Source: Candidatus Forterrea sp.
GTDB lineage: Archaea > Iainarchaeota > Iainarchaeia > Iainarchaeales > JAAZKV01
DNA: 17,416 nt
Direction: 5' to 3'
NCBI GenBank assembly: GCA_020717885.1
Contig: DYDN01000007.1
Location: forward strand, 1 to 17,416
In this document: one piece after another, positions 1 through 7,149 of the stretch
How positions within the stretch are numbered: the first letter of the stretch is position 1
Layout of the letters: every line of letters starts with the position of its first letter
Notes under the pieces: generated by a model
What the model was told of the DNA's origin: nothing
The model's input: only the letters and a program-made list of their open reading frames with translations
Databases searched by the model: none
Translations under genes and position numbers: made by a program

Positions 1-3
1 CAT

Positions 4-28
4 CTGCGGGTCTTGCTAGACCCCGCAG
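4..28. other. GC-rich hairpin downstream of the displaced ahcY end
   Basis: An inverted repeat CTGCGGGTCT / AGACCCCGCAG with a 4-base loop and one bulged C. It lies about 40 bases beyond the stop codon of the orphan ahcY C-terminus on the minus strand. It could be the old transcript end of ahcY, but no T-run follows it, so a terminator role is not shown. The window edge prevents seeing whether it belongs to a neighbouring gene. Confidence 0.3.
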
Positions 29-70
29 TATTCTTGGCGCTGAATAAATCCAGAACTTTTTGAACTACTT

Positions 71-151
71 TTACGTTCCTTCTTTCCAGCTCTTGAGGTA
101 CTCTATTTGTTCAGGAGTTAAGGTATCAAACTTTATTCCAAGAGCCAATCT
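71..151 (-). pseudogene. Orphan C-terminal end of a second S-adenosylhomocysteine hydrolase
   Basis: Reading the minus strand from about 151 to the TAA at 71-73 gives a peptide ending GIKFDTLTPEQIEYLKSW then KEGT. This matches the family's C-terminal end and aligns residue for residue with the end of the intact ahcY in this window (KIKIDKLDEEQIKYLSSW then HEGT). Homology stops upstream at about 145-151, and no start codon or remaining body is present. The nucleotide sequences of the two ends differ at many synonymous sites, so this is not a recent tandem duplication. The most economical reading is that this is the original 3' end of ahcY, displaced by the inserted nuclease gene. The alternative is a relic of a separate, deleted ahcY paralogue. 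The homology is clear although the fragment is short. Confidence 0.75.
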
Positions 152-204
152 AAAAGAGTGTGATGAAGATGGCTGAATCATCACCAGCATATTGGTTACG
201 AAGC

Positions 205-213
205 GTTTATATT
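205..213 (+). promoter_or_regulatory. Candidate TATA box for the nuclease gene
   Basis: GTTTATATT lies about 77 bases upstream of the ATG at 289. It is the best archaeal TATA-like match in the left end of the inserted segment. It favours the ATG at 289 over the GTG at 160 or ATG at 163, because the latter lie upstream of the box. Confidence 0.3.
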
Positions 214-288
214 TCATCAAATCGGCAATTAAATACTCCTAAATTGGATTCACAGTTTCAAATTGAACCCAAAAAAAGTGTGAATTTA

Positions 289-1458
289 ATGAATACTAAT
301 AAAAATGAAAAAATACAAATGCTCATTGATTACGCAAAAGAGTGCTGCAAAAATGGACACAAGCCAACTAAAAAAGAAATAAGGCGAAAGTTTCACTTAG
401 AAATTTACAACTATTTTGAAAGTATCCCAGATTACCACAAAAAGGCAGGCATTATTCTTTCGGTGAGAAGCTACTCAAAGGAAGAAGCTAAAAAAATAAT
501 AGTAGAATTTCTCCACAAAAATGCTAAAAACGAGTATTATCCAACAAGAAAAGAGATTGAAAAGGAACTGAATATTAAATTTTCAACATATTTTAAAGAT
601 CTCAAAGACCTTTACAATAACGCCGACATCGATTATGATTTGGTTAAACAAAATATCAGGAATAAGATTTTAACTCCAAATACCTACAACCCCTCAACTT
701 TGAGTGAACAAAAGAAAAGTGTTCAAGAATTGATCCAACAAAAAGTAAAAGACGGGTATTACCCGAGTGTACATTATTTACAACATGAACTTTCGCTCTC
801 TTTTTATAATCTATACGATGACATTTTTGGGGCGTACAAAGATGCGGGCATAGACTATGAAAGAATATCCCCAATAATACTTGGCAAGAAAAAAGAGCTG
901 GCATTCACACAAATTGTTAAAGAACTACTTCAAAAAATGGGATTCACAATACAACGAGTTTCTATTGAATCAGAAAAAGATTTTAACAGAAACTCAGATA
1001 TGGCGGTTTTAGACTCAAACGGGAAAAAATTTCTTGTAGAGATTAAGGCATACTGAATAGATTACTGCATAACCTACAGAGAACTTGAACAACTACAAAA
1101 GTACCTCAAAAAAGAGAGAATTTCAAACGGATTATTCATAACAACTTCAAATAGCAAAAAATGTTTATTCAACAATCTTGAATTCATTAATGGTGATTCC
1201 ATAATTGACCTTTTGAAAAAATATAGTTTAACTCACCACCTTTCAACAATCAAATGGATTCAAGAATCAAGAATTAATTCACATGAAAAACAAGCCCATG
1301 ACAATCTAATCAAAAACAAAATACTAAATTACGCCAAATCACAAGCCAAAACCCCTACAAAGAAAGAAATTCAAGAAAAGTTCAAAATTGACTTGAGAAC
1401 ATATTTTGGAAAAGGAAAACCTTACAAAAAATTCCTTGACCAAATTCCTGGCTGTTAA
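289..1458 (+). pseudogene. HARE-repeat PD-(D/E)XK homing-type nuclease, interrupted by one TGA
   Basis: The frame is open from 160 to a TGA at 1054-1056 and continues in the same frame to the TAA at 1456-1458. One nonsense codon therefore splits a protein of about 390-432 residues. Numbering from the GTG at 160, the first part has three copies of a repeat with the pattern PT-K-EI followed by a YF element and K-AGI/DI (about residues 51-98, 108-157 and 187-233), like the homing-endonuclease-associated repeat. A nuclease core follows, with E248, D280 (NSDMAVL) and E294-x-K296 (VEIKAY), the PD-(D/E)XK pattern. After the TGA come ITYRELEQLQKYL, the expected continuation of such a core, and a fourth repeat (PTKKEIQEKF). 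The first 43 codons from GTG160 show no repeat pattern, so ATG289 is preferred. The TGA probably replaced an arginine codon (CGA). Other genes here end in TGA, so TGA is a normal stop. The gene lies between an intact ahcY and a displaced ahcY end, which suggests a homing element. It may be inactive, read through, or a sequencing error. Confidence 0.65.
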
Positions 1459-2720
1459 GTCCCCTCATGCCAACTACTTAAATATTTGATTTGCTCTTCA
1501 TCCAACTTGTCAATTTTTATTTTGTAAACATCCAGCTTTAATTTTGCGATGTAATCATCAATTGCTGGGGGCAATCGAATTACACTTGCAGGCATTTTGC
1601 CTTTGTTCTTAACACAATATTCCACTGCTAAAGCTTGACCACAAAAAGAAGTGTCCATAACTTCTGAAGAATGCCCCTCGGCAAGCGCTAAATTGACTAA
1701 CCTTGCTTGCCCAAGACAAATTACTGTTTTTCCTGAGGGCATTATAAATTGCTCTACTAAAGGTCTAACTTCTTCCACACTTCTCGCCATTTCTTTTAAT
1801 CCTTTATAATCAATCTCAACATCAAAATGGCCCGAATTACAAATTATCACCCCAGATTTCATTTTTTCCATATGCCTTATTTTTATAACTTTAATATCCC
1901 CAGTCACTGTTATAAAAATATCTCCTAAAGGTGCAGCGTCATCCATAGGCATGACGTAATAACCATCATACACCGCTTGTAAAGCCTTAAAATTATCCAC
2001 TTCCGTAACAATCACTTTAGCACCCATCCCTTTTGCTCTTAGTGCAACCCCTTTGCCGCAACTCCCATAGCCAGCGACTACAACAGTTTTACCTGAAACC
2101 AAAACATTAGTCCCTCTTTTTATTCCATCCCAAGTAGATTCTCCAGTGCCTATATAATTATCCAACAAGTGTTTAGTATCATTATCATTAACCGCAATAA
2201 CTGGATACTTTAGTGCCCCATCTCTTTCCATTGCTTTGAGTCGTATTACTCCGGTAGTAGTTTCCTCACAACCACCAATTATGCTTGGAATCAGTTCCTT
2301 ATGCTTAGAGTGAATCTCCGTAACCAAATCGCATCCGTCATCAATAGTAATTTGCGGTTTGAAGTCAATCACTTTATTCAAGTACTTATAATAATCTTCT
2401 TTTGTTTCTCCCTTGTATGCCCAAATTTTTACATCTTCTTTTGCTAGTGCCGCGGCCACATCATCAGCAGTGCTTAATGGGTTACATCCCGTAATAGCCA
2501 CTTGCGCCCCTCCAGTAATTAGTGTTCTAACCAAAACCGCAGTTTCTTTTGTTACGTGCAACGCCATTCCGACTTTAATTCCTTTCAATGGTTTTTCCTT
2601 CTCAAATCTTTTCTTTATTTCCATTAAAGCACCCATTTGTGCTTCAGCCCACTCAATATTCTTCTTTCCAGCTTCCGCGAGTTTTATGTCCTTTACTTCA
2701 TAAGTTGCAGTTGAATCCAT
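1455..2720 (-). CDS. ahcY: S-adenosylhomocysteine hydrolase
   Basis: This 421-residue cytosolic enzyme splits S-adenosylhomocysteine into adenosine and homocysteine, removing the inhibitory product of SAM-dependent methylation. Visible motifs: HVTKETAVLVRTL at the substrate site (H55), the DDG acid near residue 128, the GGCEETTTG loop (149-157), NDNDTKHLLDNYIGTGES (178-195) with the catalytic K and D, and the NAD-binding GYGSCGKG (217-224). It ends in YLSSWHEGT, the short archaeal form without the C-terminal extension of bacterial and eukaryotic enzymes. The ATG at 2720 follows GGTGGG. Its stop shares TTAA with the stop of the convergent nuclease gene. The final ~25 codons, perhaps more, may have been supplied by that element, because a second, different ahcY end lies on its far side. 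The enzyme itself looks intact. Confidence 0.97.
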   Translation of the reverse strand: MDSTATYEVKDIKLAEAGKKNIEWAEAQMGALMEIKKRFEKEKPLKGIKVGMALHVTKETAVLVRTLITGGAQVAITGCNPLSTADDVAAALAKEDVKIWAYKGETKEDYYKYLNKVIDFKPQITIDDGCDLVTEIHSKHKELIPSIIGGCEETTTGVIRLKAMERDGALKYPVIAVNDNDTKHLLDNYIGTGESTWDGIKRGTNVLVSGKTVVVAGYGSCGKGVALRAKGMGAKVIVTEVDNFKALQAVYDGYYVMPMDDAAPLGDIFITVTGDIKVIKIRHMEKMKSGVIICNSGHFDVEIDYKGLKEMARSVEEVRPLVEQFIMPSGKTVICLGQARLVNLALAEGHSSEVMDTSFCGQALAVEYCVKNKGKMPASVIRLPPAIDDYIAKLKLDVYKIKIDKLDEEQIKYLSSWHEGT

Positions 2721-2755
2721 TTACCCACCAATAATAAAATAGAAAAACGAAGGGA

Positions 2756-2765
2756 ATATAAAAGA
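2756..2765 (-). promoter_or_regulatory. TATA box of ahcY
   Basis: CTTTTATATT on the minus strand lies about 36-45 bases upstream of the ahcY ATG. A GGTGGG ribosome binding site ends three bases before the ATG. The layout predicts a short leader of about 10-15 bases. Confidence 0.55.
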
Positions 2766-2839
2766 TGGTTAATGATAACTTTTTGCAAATAAAAATGAGC
2801 TCTACTCGCTTACATTAAACACCCTATTTCCCCCCCCTC

Positions 2840-3221
2840 AATAATAAATAGTTATTCGACCGGCAGTTTGATTGCCACTGATGCACATGGATATGCATAC
2901 CGCTCCGTGGGACTTGCAGGATATGGAATAAATGCATCCGGAGGATTAGTTCAAAACTGTTTCTCAACAGCACAGCTCAATTGGGGGTCAGCCCCACTTG
3001 GTCCGCCATACTTTGGAGGAATAATAACAAATTCATTCGCGGTTGGAAGCGTTGGAGGCAACCCGAATTATTTCTATGACATAAGCCATGAACCCCTAAA
3101 CTCTTTTGGGTTATGGGTTAACACCCCAAGCACAAGCAAATATTGCACCACTAATGGGAACTGGTGTATATGCAATGGAAGCAATTACCCGTGGCTTGCT
3201 TGGGAAAATAGGGCCTGCTGA
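2840..3221 (+). pseudogene. Truncated GLUG-repeat surface protein, C-terminal remnant
   Basis: The frame is open from a TGA upstream to the stop at 3219-3221, but there is no ATG and no ribosome binding site. The first possible start is a TTG at 2868, inside the homologous region (NSYSTGS precedes it). The peptide contains degenerate GLUG-like units (GGLVQNCFSTAQL, FGGIITNSFAVGSVGG) and a Cys- and Trp-rich end (NWCICNGSNYPWLAWENRAC). GLUG repeats occur in large secreted or cell-surface proteins. No signal peptide is present. A run of eight C residues (2830-2837) lies just upstream, but no upstream frame continues the repeat. The N-terminal bulk has probably been lost by rearrangement. It is possible, though unlikely, that a short protein is still made. 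Confidence 0.55.
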
Positions 3222-3241
3222 TTTCTAATCAAAGGAAAAGG

Positions 3242-3249
3242 TTTATTTA
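3242..3249 (+). promoter_or_regulatory. TATA box for the membrane protein gene
   Basis: TTTATTTA is centred about 25 bases upstream of the ATG at 3271. This is the classic archaeal spacing for a leaderless transcript starting at or next to the ATG. Confidence 0.55.
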
Positions 3250-3270
3250 GCCAAAAAGCGTTAGTTCATC

Positions 3271-3927
3271 ATGAAATACTCAAAGCAATTCTCCCATAAG
3301 AGCGAGTTTTTCAGTAGGAAGAATATTCTTTCTGACAATCAAGCGATTCTTTTTGTTGTCGGAGAGGCATTACTTCTCCTTCTTGCAGCGGTTCAAATAT
3401 ACAGAATATTTGGATTAGAGTATATTGCAAAAATTGGTTTCAATCTTTTTCCCGAAATAGCTCTCCCAAATCTCTTATGGCTTTTTGGGGCAATAATCTT
3501 CTTCCTCATTGGTTATTTTGTTATTGCCCCAAGGGATGAGAAAGTTGCTCTAATTCATAAGAATTTCACTAATGTACTTATTGCTCTTACTCAATACAAA
3601 GTGGAGAAAGCAAGTAGACAAAAAACCATTTTTGTTTTTGTGGAAGTTGCGTACGCAGTAATTTTAGCAATAGCAATTTTTATTTACCTTGATCCGGAAA
3701 TTAATCTTGTTCCATACCCTTGGAATTATATTGGGTTCGTTATTTTCCTAGGCCTAGGGCTTCTCCTGTTTTCTCACACAAAGGATTTTAGGCAAATGGT
3801 TTATGGGCTCACCCCAATACAAAAGCGGATTCACCACGGAAAGAGTAAAACAAGAAGATTTACTAATTCGCGCACCGGTTCAATTAGGATTGCTTCAGAA
3901 AAACATTACCGCAAGAGGCATAGGTAG
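3271..3927 (+). CDS. Hypothetical four-helix membrane protein
   Basis: This is a 218-residue protein that I do not recognise. It has four clear hydrophobic segments at about residues 25-47, 66-86, 119-140 and 152-168, a soluble charged stretch between helices 2 and 3 (about 87-118), and a strongly basic C-terminal tail of some 40 residues rich in Lys, Arg and His (IQKRIHHGKSKTRRF). The basic tail probably faces the cytoplasm and could contact nucleic acid, ribosomes or acidic lipids; that is inference. The gene has its own TATA box and appears leaderless. The amino-acid permease follows 32 bases downstream on the same strand, so the two are probably co-transcribed. Confidence 0.75.
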   Translation: MKYSKQFSHKSEFFSRKNILSDNQAILFVVGEALLLLLAAVQIYRIFGLEYIAKIGFNLFPEIALPNLLWLFGAIIFFLIGYFVIAPRDEKVALIHKNFTNVLIALTQYKVEKASRQKTIFVFVEVAYAVILAIAIFIYLDPEINLVPYPWNYIGFVIFLGLGLLLFSHTKDFRQMVYGLTPIQKRIHHGKSKTRRFTNSRTGSIRIASEKHYRKRHR

Positions 3928-3959
3928 AATGACTGCTTTAACTCGGGCAAATAAAATAC

Positions 3960-5402
3960 GTGGGCGGGGATAATTTGAGTCTTGAAAGAAGTGTTTCCCT
4001 AAGGCAAGCGATTACTTACGGGGTAAGTGTAATTATTGGTGCAGGAATTTTTACTTTAATTGGTCTTGCCGCCGGAATTACTGGGAATTATTTGTGGCTT
4101 GCTTTTGTTATCGCGGGGATTGTTGCCGCGCTCACTGCATTCACTTATGCTCACCTCTCCTCCAAATTCCCAAAGGAAGCAGCAGAATCCGTTTATCTCC
4201 TCAAGGCAACTAATAACAGGGGAATTGCATTTTTTGCAGGGCATCTTTCTTTTATTACCGCACTCTTCTCAGCGGCAACAGTGGCATATGGTTTTGCTTC
4301 TTACTTTAAATTATTCTTTGATTTGCCCGCGGTAATTGTTTCCGCAGGACTAATAATAATTCTCTCAATTGTGAATCTCCTTGGAATACAAGAGAGTATG
4401 AAATTTAATATTTTAATGACGGTAATCACAATTTTCGGGCTCGGGGCAATAATCATTACGGGTCTTCCGTTTGTCGGGAGTGTTAATCTCTTTGAGGGAA
4501 TAAACGGCGGACTTCTTTTTGATAATTTCTCAACACTAGGAATCACTCTCTTCCCAGCAATCGCACTAATCTTCTTTGCTTTTCTCGGGTTTGAGGAACT
4601 CGCAAATATCTCCGAAGAAATAAAAAATCCAAAAAAAAGTCTCCCAATCGCAATACTTGTTTCACTCACAATCGCAACAATTATTTATATTTTAGTAAGT
4701 ATTGTCGCAGTTAGTGTTGTTCCTCCTGCAGCGCTCGCAGCCGCCGCGAACCCGAATGTTCCCCTGACCCAAGGACCTTTAGCGCTTGTAGCAGACACCG
4801 CCCTCCCAGGAATGGGATGGGTGCTTAGTATTGTTGCACTTTGTGCAACCGCAAGTACTCTTCTTGCGCTTCTTGTTGTATCAAGTAGGATTCTTTATGG
4901 GATGGGGGAGCAAAACCTTTTGCCAAAAATTCTTTTCAAAACGAATAACAAAACCCATACACCGCACTATGCTGTGTTCCTTGTAATGATAGTAGCAGTC
5001 ATATTTTCCCTAATAAGTGATTTAGAGATACTTGGAAATATTTCAACTCTTGGGGTGTTCCTTCTCTTTTTCCTCGCCCACATTTCCCTATTAATGATTA
5101 ATATTAAAGAAACAACGCATGGGTTTACCTATGACAGATCATTGCTAAAAATTTTCTATCCTCCCGCAGTACTTGGAGCACTATTTTGTGGAGGAATGTT
5201 TCTTACCCAATACTGGTGGAATATTAATTTCTTTGGAATAGAAATACCGCTTATTCTATTCGCAGTACTTGTTTTCCTAACCGCGGTGCCGATTTATTAT
5301 TTGTTCTCAAAAGGTCTAAATACTACTTTCAACCACTTGGAGGCGAAAACAACCCCTAACCACACACACCAAGTTAAGAAAAGAAGATTTGCTTCTAACT
5401 AA
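3960..5402 (+). CDS. APC-superfamily amino acid permease
   Basis: A 480-residue integral membrane transporter predicted to import amino acids or related amines by proton or ion symport. The N-terminal VIIGAGIFTLIGLAAG (about residues 24-40) is the glycine-rich unwound first helix of the APC fold. FPKEAAESVYLLK follows the second helix, and FFAFLGFEELANISEEIKNP (about 205-225) is the helix-6 region with the conserved F-x-G-FE-ANISEE signature. About 12 hydrophobic segments can be counted, and a short charged tail ends the protein. The substrate cannot be read from sequence. The start is uncertain: GTG at 3960 gives the full frame, while a TTG at 3975 sits just behind the G-rich GGGCGGGGAT. It lies 32 bases after the membrane protein gene and ends 17 bases before the convergent tRNA-Thr. 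Confidence 0.9.
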   Translation: MGGDNLSLERSVSLRQAITYGVSVIIGAGIFTLIGLAAGITGNYLWLAFVIAGIVAALTAFTYAHLSSKFPKEAAESVYLLKATNNRGIAFFAGHLSFITALFSAATVAYGFASYFKLFFDLPAVIVSAGLIIILSIVNLLGIQESMKFNILMTVITIFGLGAIIITGLPFVGSVNLFEGINGGLLFDNFSTLGITLFPAIALIFFAFLGFEELANISEEIKNPKKSLPIAILVSLTIATIIYILVSIVAVSVVPPAALAAAANPNVPLTQGPLALVADTALPGMGWVLSIVALCATASTLLALLVVSSRILYGMGEQNLLPKILFKTNNKTHTPHYAVFLVMIVAVIFSLISDLEILGNISTLGVFLLFFLAHISLLMINIKETTHGFTYDRSLLKIFYPPAVLGALFCGGMFLTQYWWNINFFGIEIPLILFAVLVFLTAVPIYYLFSKGLNTTFNHLEAKTTPNHTHQVKKRRFASN

Positions 5403-5420
5403 TTGTGGAAGAATTCACAA
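5403..5420. terminator. Possible bidirectional hairpin between convergent permease and tRNA-Thr
   Basis: TTGTGGAA / TTCACAA can pair (one bulge, 3-base loop) directly between the permease stop and the end of tRNA-Thr. No strong T-run follows on either strand, so its role as a terminator is only a suggestion. Confidence 0.2.
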
Positions 5421-5527
5421 GCTCCAGCTGGGATTTGCACCCAGGACCTCTGCATCGCTGGAAAGTGTTAGTTTGATTTAAAACTTCTACCAATGCAGTG
5501 CAATAAAACTGGCTATGCTACTGGAGC
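5420..5527 (-). tRNA. tRNA-Thr (GGT) with a 32-nt intron
   Basis: On the minus strand the acceptor GCTCCAG pairs with CTGGAGC, the anticodon stem is CTGCA/TGCAG, and the T stem is CTGGG/CCCAG. The anticodon is GGT, the discriminator is T (U73, as in many archaeal tRNA-Thr), and no CCA is encoded. The intron occupies 5456-5487, between positions 37 and 38: TTGG of the anticodon loop pairs with CCAG in the intron, flanked by the bulges TAG and CGA, a bulge-helix-bulge for the archaeal splicing endonuclease. The D stem has only three good pairs (GCA/TGC). The T loop is TGCAAAT, so position 55 is G instead of the near-universal U, and the D loop appears to carry A18-G19. Confidence 0.9.
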
Positions 5528-5578
5528 GATATTACAACTAAATAATTAGTTCTCGCGAAGAATTAAATTGCTTCCCTT

Positions 5579-6289
5579 TTAGGAGAATTCTAGCACATCG
5601 CCGTTTCTTAGCATTGAGGGCGTGCTTCCGCGGGAGAATATTGTTCCGCTTTCGCCGGTTCTTAGTTCAGTAACAGAGACAAAGCTTTTCTTTAAATCTG
5701 ATACACGCATAGTGTTTTTGCCTAGTTGTGTTGACATTCTTTTTGTTATTTTTCCAGAGACTACGGTCCCAGATATCATCGTTTCGGCGCCAACATAAAA
5801 GCCTGTTACTTCAAATGAACCGTGTTCGCGTGGAGCGGAGTCCTGTGAAGACTTTTCTTCCTCAAGCCCAAGTTTTTTTCTTGCGGTAGCGGAGAACTTT
5901 GGCACAAATCCCTCGCTCATTTTTTTTGAGGCCCTATCAAGTTCATCATTCTCATCAAGGTTATCATTTTCATCAGATTCAACTTTTTGCTTTTCTTTTT
6001 TTGCGTACTCAATTCCGCCTATCCCAAATTCAGGTTCATATTCATAAGGTTCCTCTGATTCCTGTGATTCAATATCAAGAAGAGTCTTGCCCATTTCTTT
6101 TTCATGCGCTGTTCTAAGTTTATCAAAAGGACTTACCTCTTTTTTTGGAAGTTTTTTTCTTTCCTCAGCACTCTTTGCGTGATTTGGGATGCATACCCCC
6201 AAATCCTTTTTTGGTTTAGCTGAGGCAGAAATAGGTTCTTCTTTTTTTGCGAACTTAGGCTCTTTTTTTGCTTTCAAAAAATCAAACAT
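5579..6289 (-). CDS. Hypothetical protein with EF-Tu-domain-2-like C-terminal barrel
   Basis: The protein has 236 residues from the ATG at 6289, which follows GTGGGA; an in-frame TTG at 6313 would add eight residues. Residues 1-155 are Lys/Glu/Asp-rich and look disordered, with an acidic stretch at about 73-120. The last ~78 residues (about 158-236) have the look of the second domain of translational GTPases: VTGFYVGAETMISGTVVSGK, a middle VSVTELRTGESG, and RNGDVLEF at the end, comparable to the TVVTGRVERG ... I-RGDVL pattern. There is no GTPase domain. A translation, RNA or protein-adaptor role is possible, but none is shown. It lies 72 bases after hisA and 51 bases before tRNA-Thr, with a T-run (6341-6346) between it and hisA, so it may be transcribed separately. 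Confidence 0.7.
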   Translation of the reverse strand: MFDFLKAKKEPKFAKKEEPISASAKPKKDLGVCIPNHAKSAEERKKLPKKEVSPFDKLRTAHEKEMGKTLLDIESQESEEPYEYEPEFGIGGIEYAKKEKQKVESDENDNLDENDELDRASKKMSEGFVPKFSATARKKLGLEEEKSSQDSAPREHGSFEVTGFYVGAETMISGTVVSGKITKRMSTQLGKNTMRVSDLKKSFVSVTELRTGESGTIFSRGSTPSMLRNGDVLEFS

Positions 6290-6340
6290 TCCCACAAGTT
6301 TCACCCTAAACAACTTAGAATAATACGTAAAGAAAGGAAT

Positions 6341-6346
6341 AAAAAA
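6341..6346 (-). terminator. Poly-T terminator candidate after hisA
   Basis: A run of six T residues on the minus strand lies 15-20 bases beyond the hisA stop. Archaeal RNA polymerase can terminate at such T-runs without a hairpin. This would mark the end of the his cluster. Confidence 0.35.
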
Positions 6347-6361
6347 GGGATTTTGGGGACA

Positions 6362-7129
6362 TCAGGGGTTATTTTTAAACCACTTAATCACTTCTTTATA
6401 CTTTAACCTTCCTCCAAAGATGTCTAATGCACTCCCAATGGTTAAATCTATTTTCCCTTTGCCCAATTTTTTTATGCGCTCCAAATCTAAAATTGACCCA
6501 ACCCCGCCCGCGTAAGTTGTCGGAATGTTTGCCCAATCAGACAGGCTTCCAACAAGGTCTTCCAAAATTCCGGATGATTTACCTTCAACATCAACACCAT
6601 GAATTAGAAATTCTGCGCAGCTTTTTTCCAGCGCACGAAAATTTTCTCTGTTAAGCTCGTAAGCGGTAAATTTCTGCCATTTGTCAGTCATTACAAAATA
6701 TGCCCCGTCTTTTTTTCTGCAGCTTAAGTCAAGAATAATATTTTTCTTGCCGACGGTCTCAACAATCTTATCAAGATTTTCAAGATTTATTTTCCCGTCT
6801 TTAAAAACAAAGCTGGTTATTATAACGTGGGATGCTCCTTTGTCAAGCCAGTAATTTGCGTTAGTGTCATTAATGCCGCCGCCAACCCCAAACCCCCGCG
6901 GGTATTCCATCAGTGCCTCAACGGCCTGTTGTTTTGTCTGCTCGCCACTATCAAGAAGTATCACATGCCCCCCTGTCAGGGAATCGGCTTTGTATAATCT
7001 TGAGAAATATTTTGCCGGTTTTTCGGCAACAAAATTTTCAATCACTTTCGATGACCCATCTGAGAGGGTGCTTCCGACTATTTGTTTTACTTTTCCTTGG
7101 TGGATGTCAATGCATGGCCTAAATCGCAT
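6362..7129 (-). CDS. hisA: ProFAR isomerase, eukaryotic HIS6 type
   Basis: A 255-residue TIM-barrel enzyme that converts ProFAR to PRFAR by an Amadori rearrangement, the fourth step of histidine synthesis. It starts FRPCIDIHQGKVKQIVG (first catalytic Asp at residue 8) and contains GVGGGINDTNANYWLDKGAS (81-100), VIITSFVF, IILDLSCRKKDG (second Asp about 134), KWQKFTAYELN, EFLIHGVDVEG and DLTIGSALDIFGG. These blocks, including the INDTNA-WL-GAS and LDIFGG strings, are those of yeast and plant HIS6 proteins and differ from common bacterial and archaeal HisA. It follows the HisHF fusion after a 20-base gap on the same strand, so the two are probably co-transcribed. It probably closes the his transcript. 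Confidence 0.93.
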   Translation of the reverse strand: MRFRPCIDIHQGKVKQIVGSTLSDGSSKVIENFVAEKPAKYFSRLYKADSLTGGHVILLDSGEQTKQQAVEALMEYPRGFGVGGGINDTNANYWLDKGASHVIITSFVFKDGKINLENLDKIVETVGKKNIILDLSCRKKDGAYFVMTDKWQKFTAYELNRENFRALEKSCAEFLIHGVDVEGKSSGILEDLVGSLSDWANIPTTYAGGVGSILDLERIKKLGKGKIDLTIGSALDIFGGRLKYKEVIKWFKNNP

Positions 7130-7149
7130 AAATATCAGCTATTTTAATT

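Noticed and set aside
160..288. N-terminal extension of the nuclease from GTG160 or ATG163
   Set aside because: The 43 residues show no repeat or nuclease pattern, overlap the displaced ahcY end, and lie across a TATA-like box that favours ATG289. The extension cannot be excluded.
1054..1056. TGA recoded as a sense codon in this genome
   Set aside because: hisI, hisHF and the LAGLIDADG gene all end in TGA at the expected family length, so TGA works as a stop here. A local cause is more likely.
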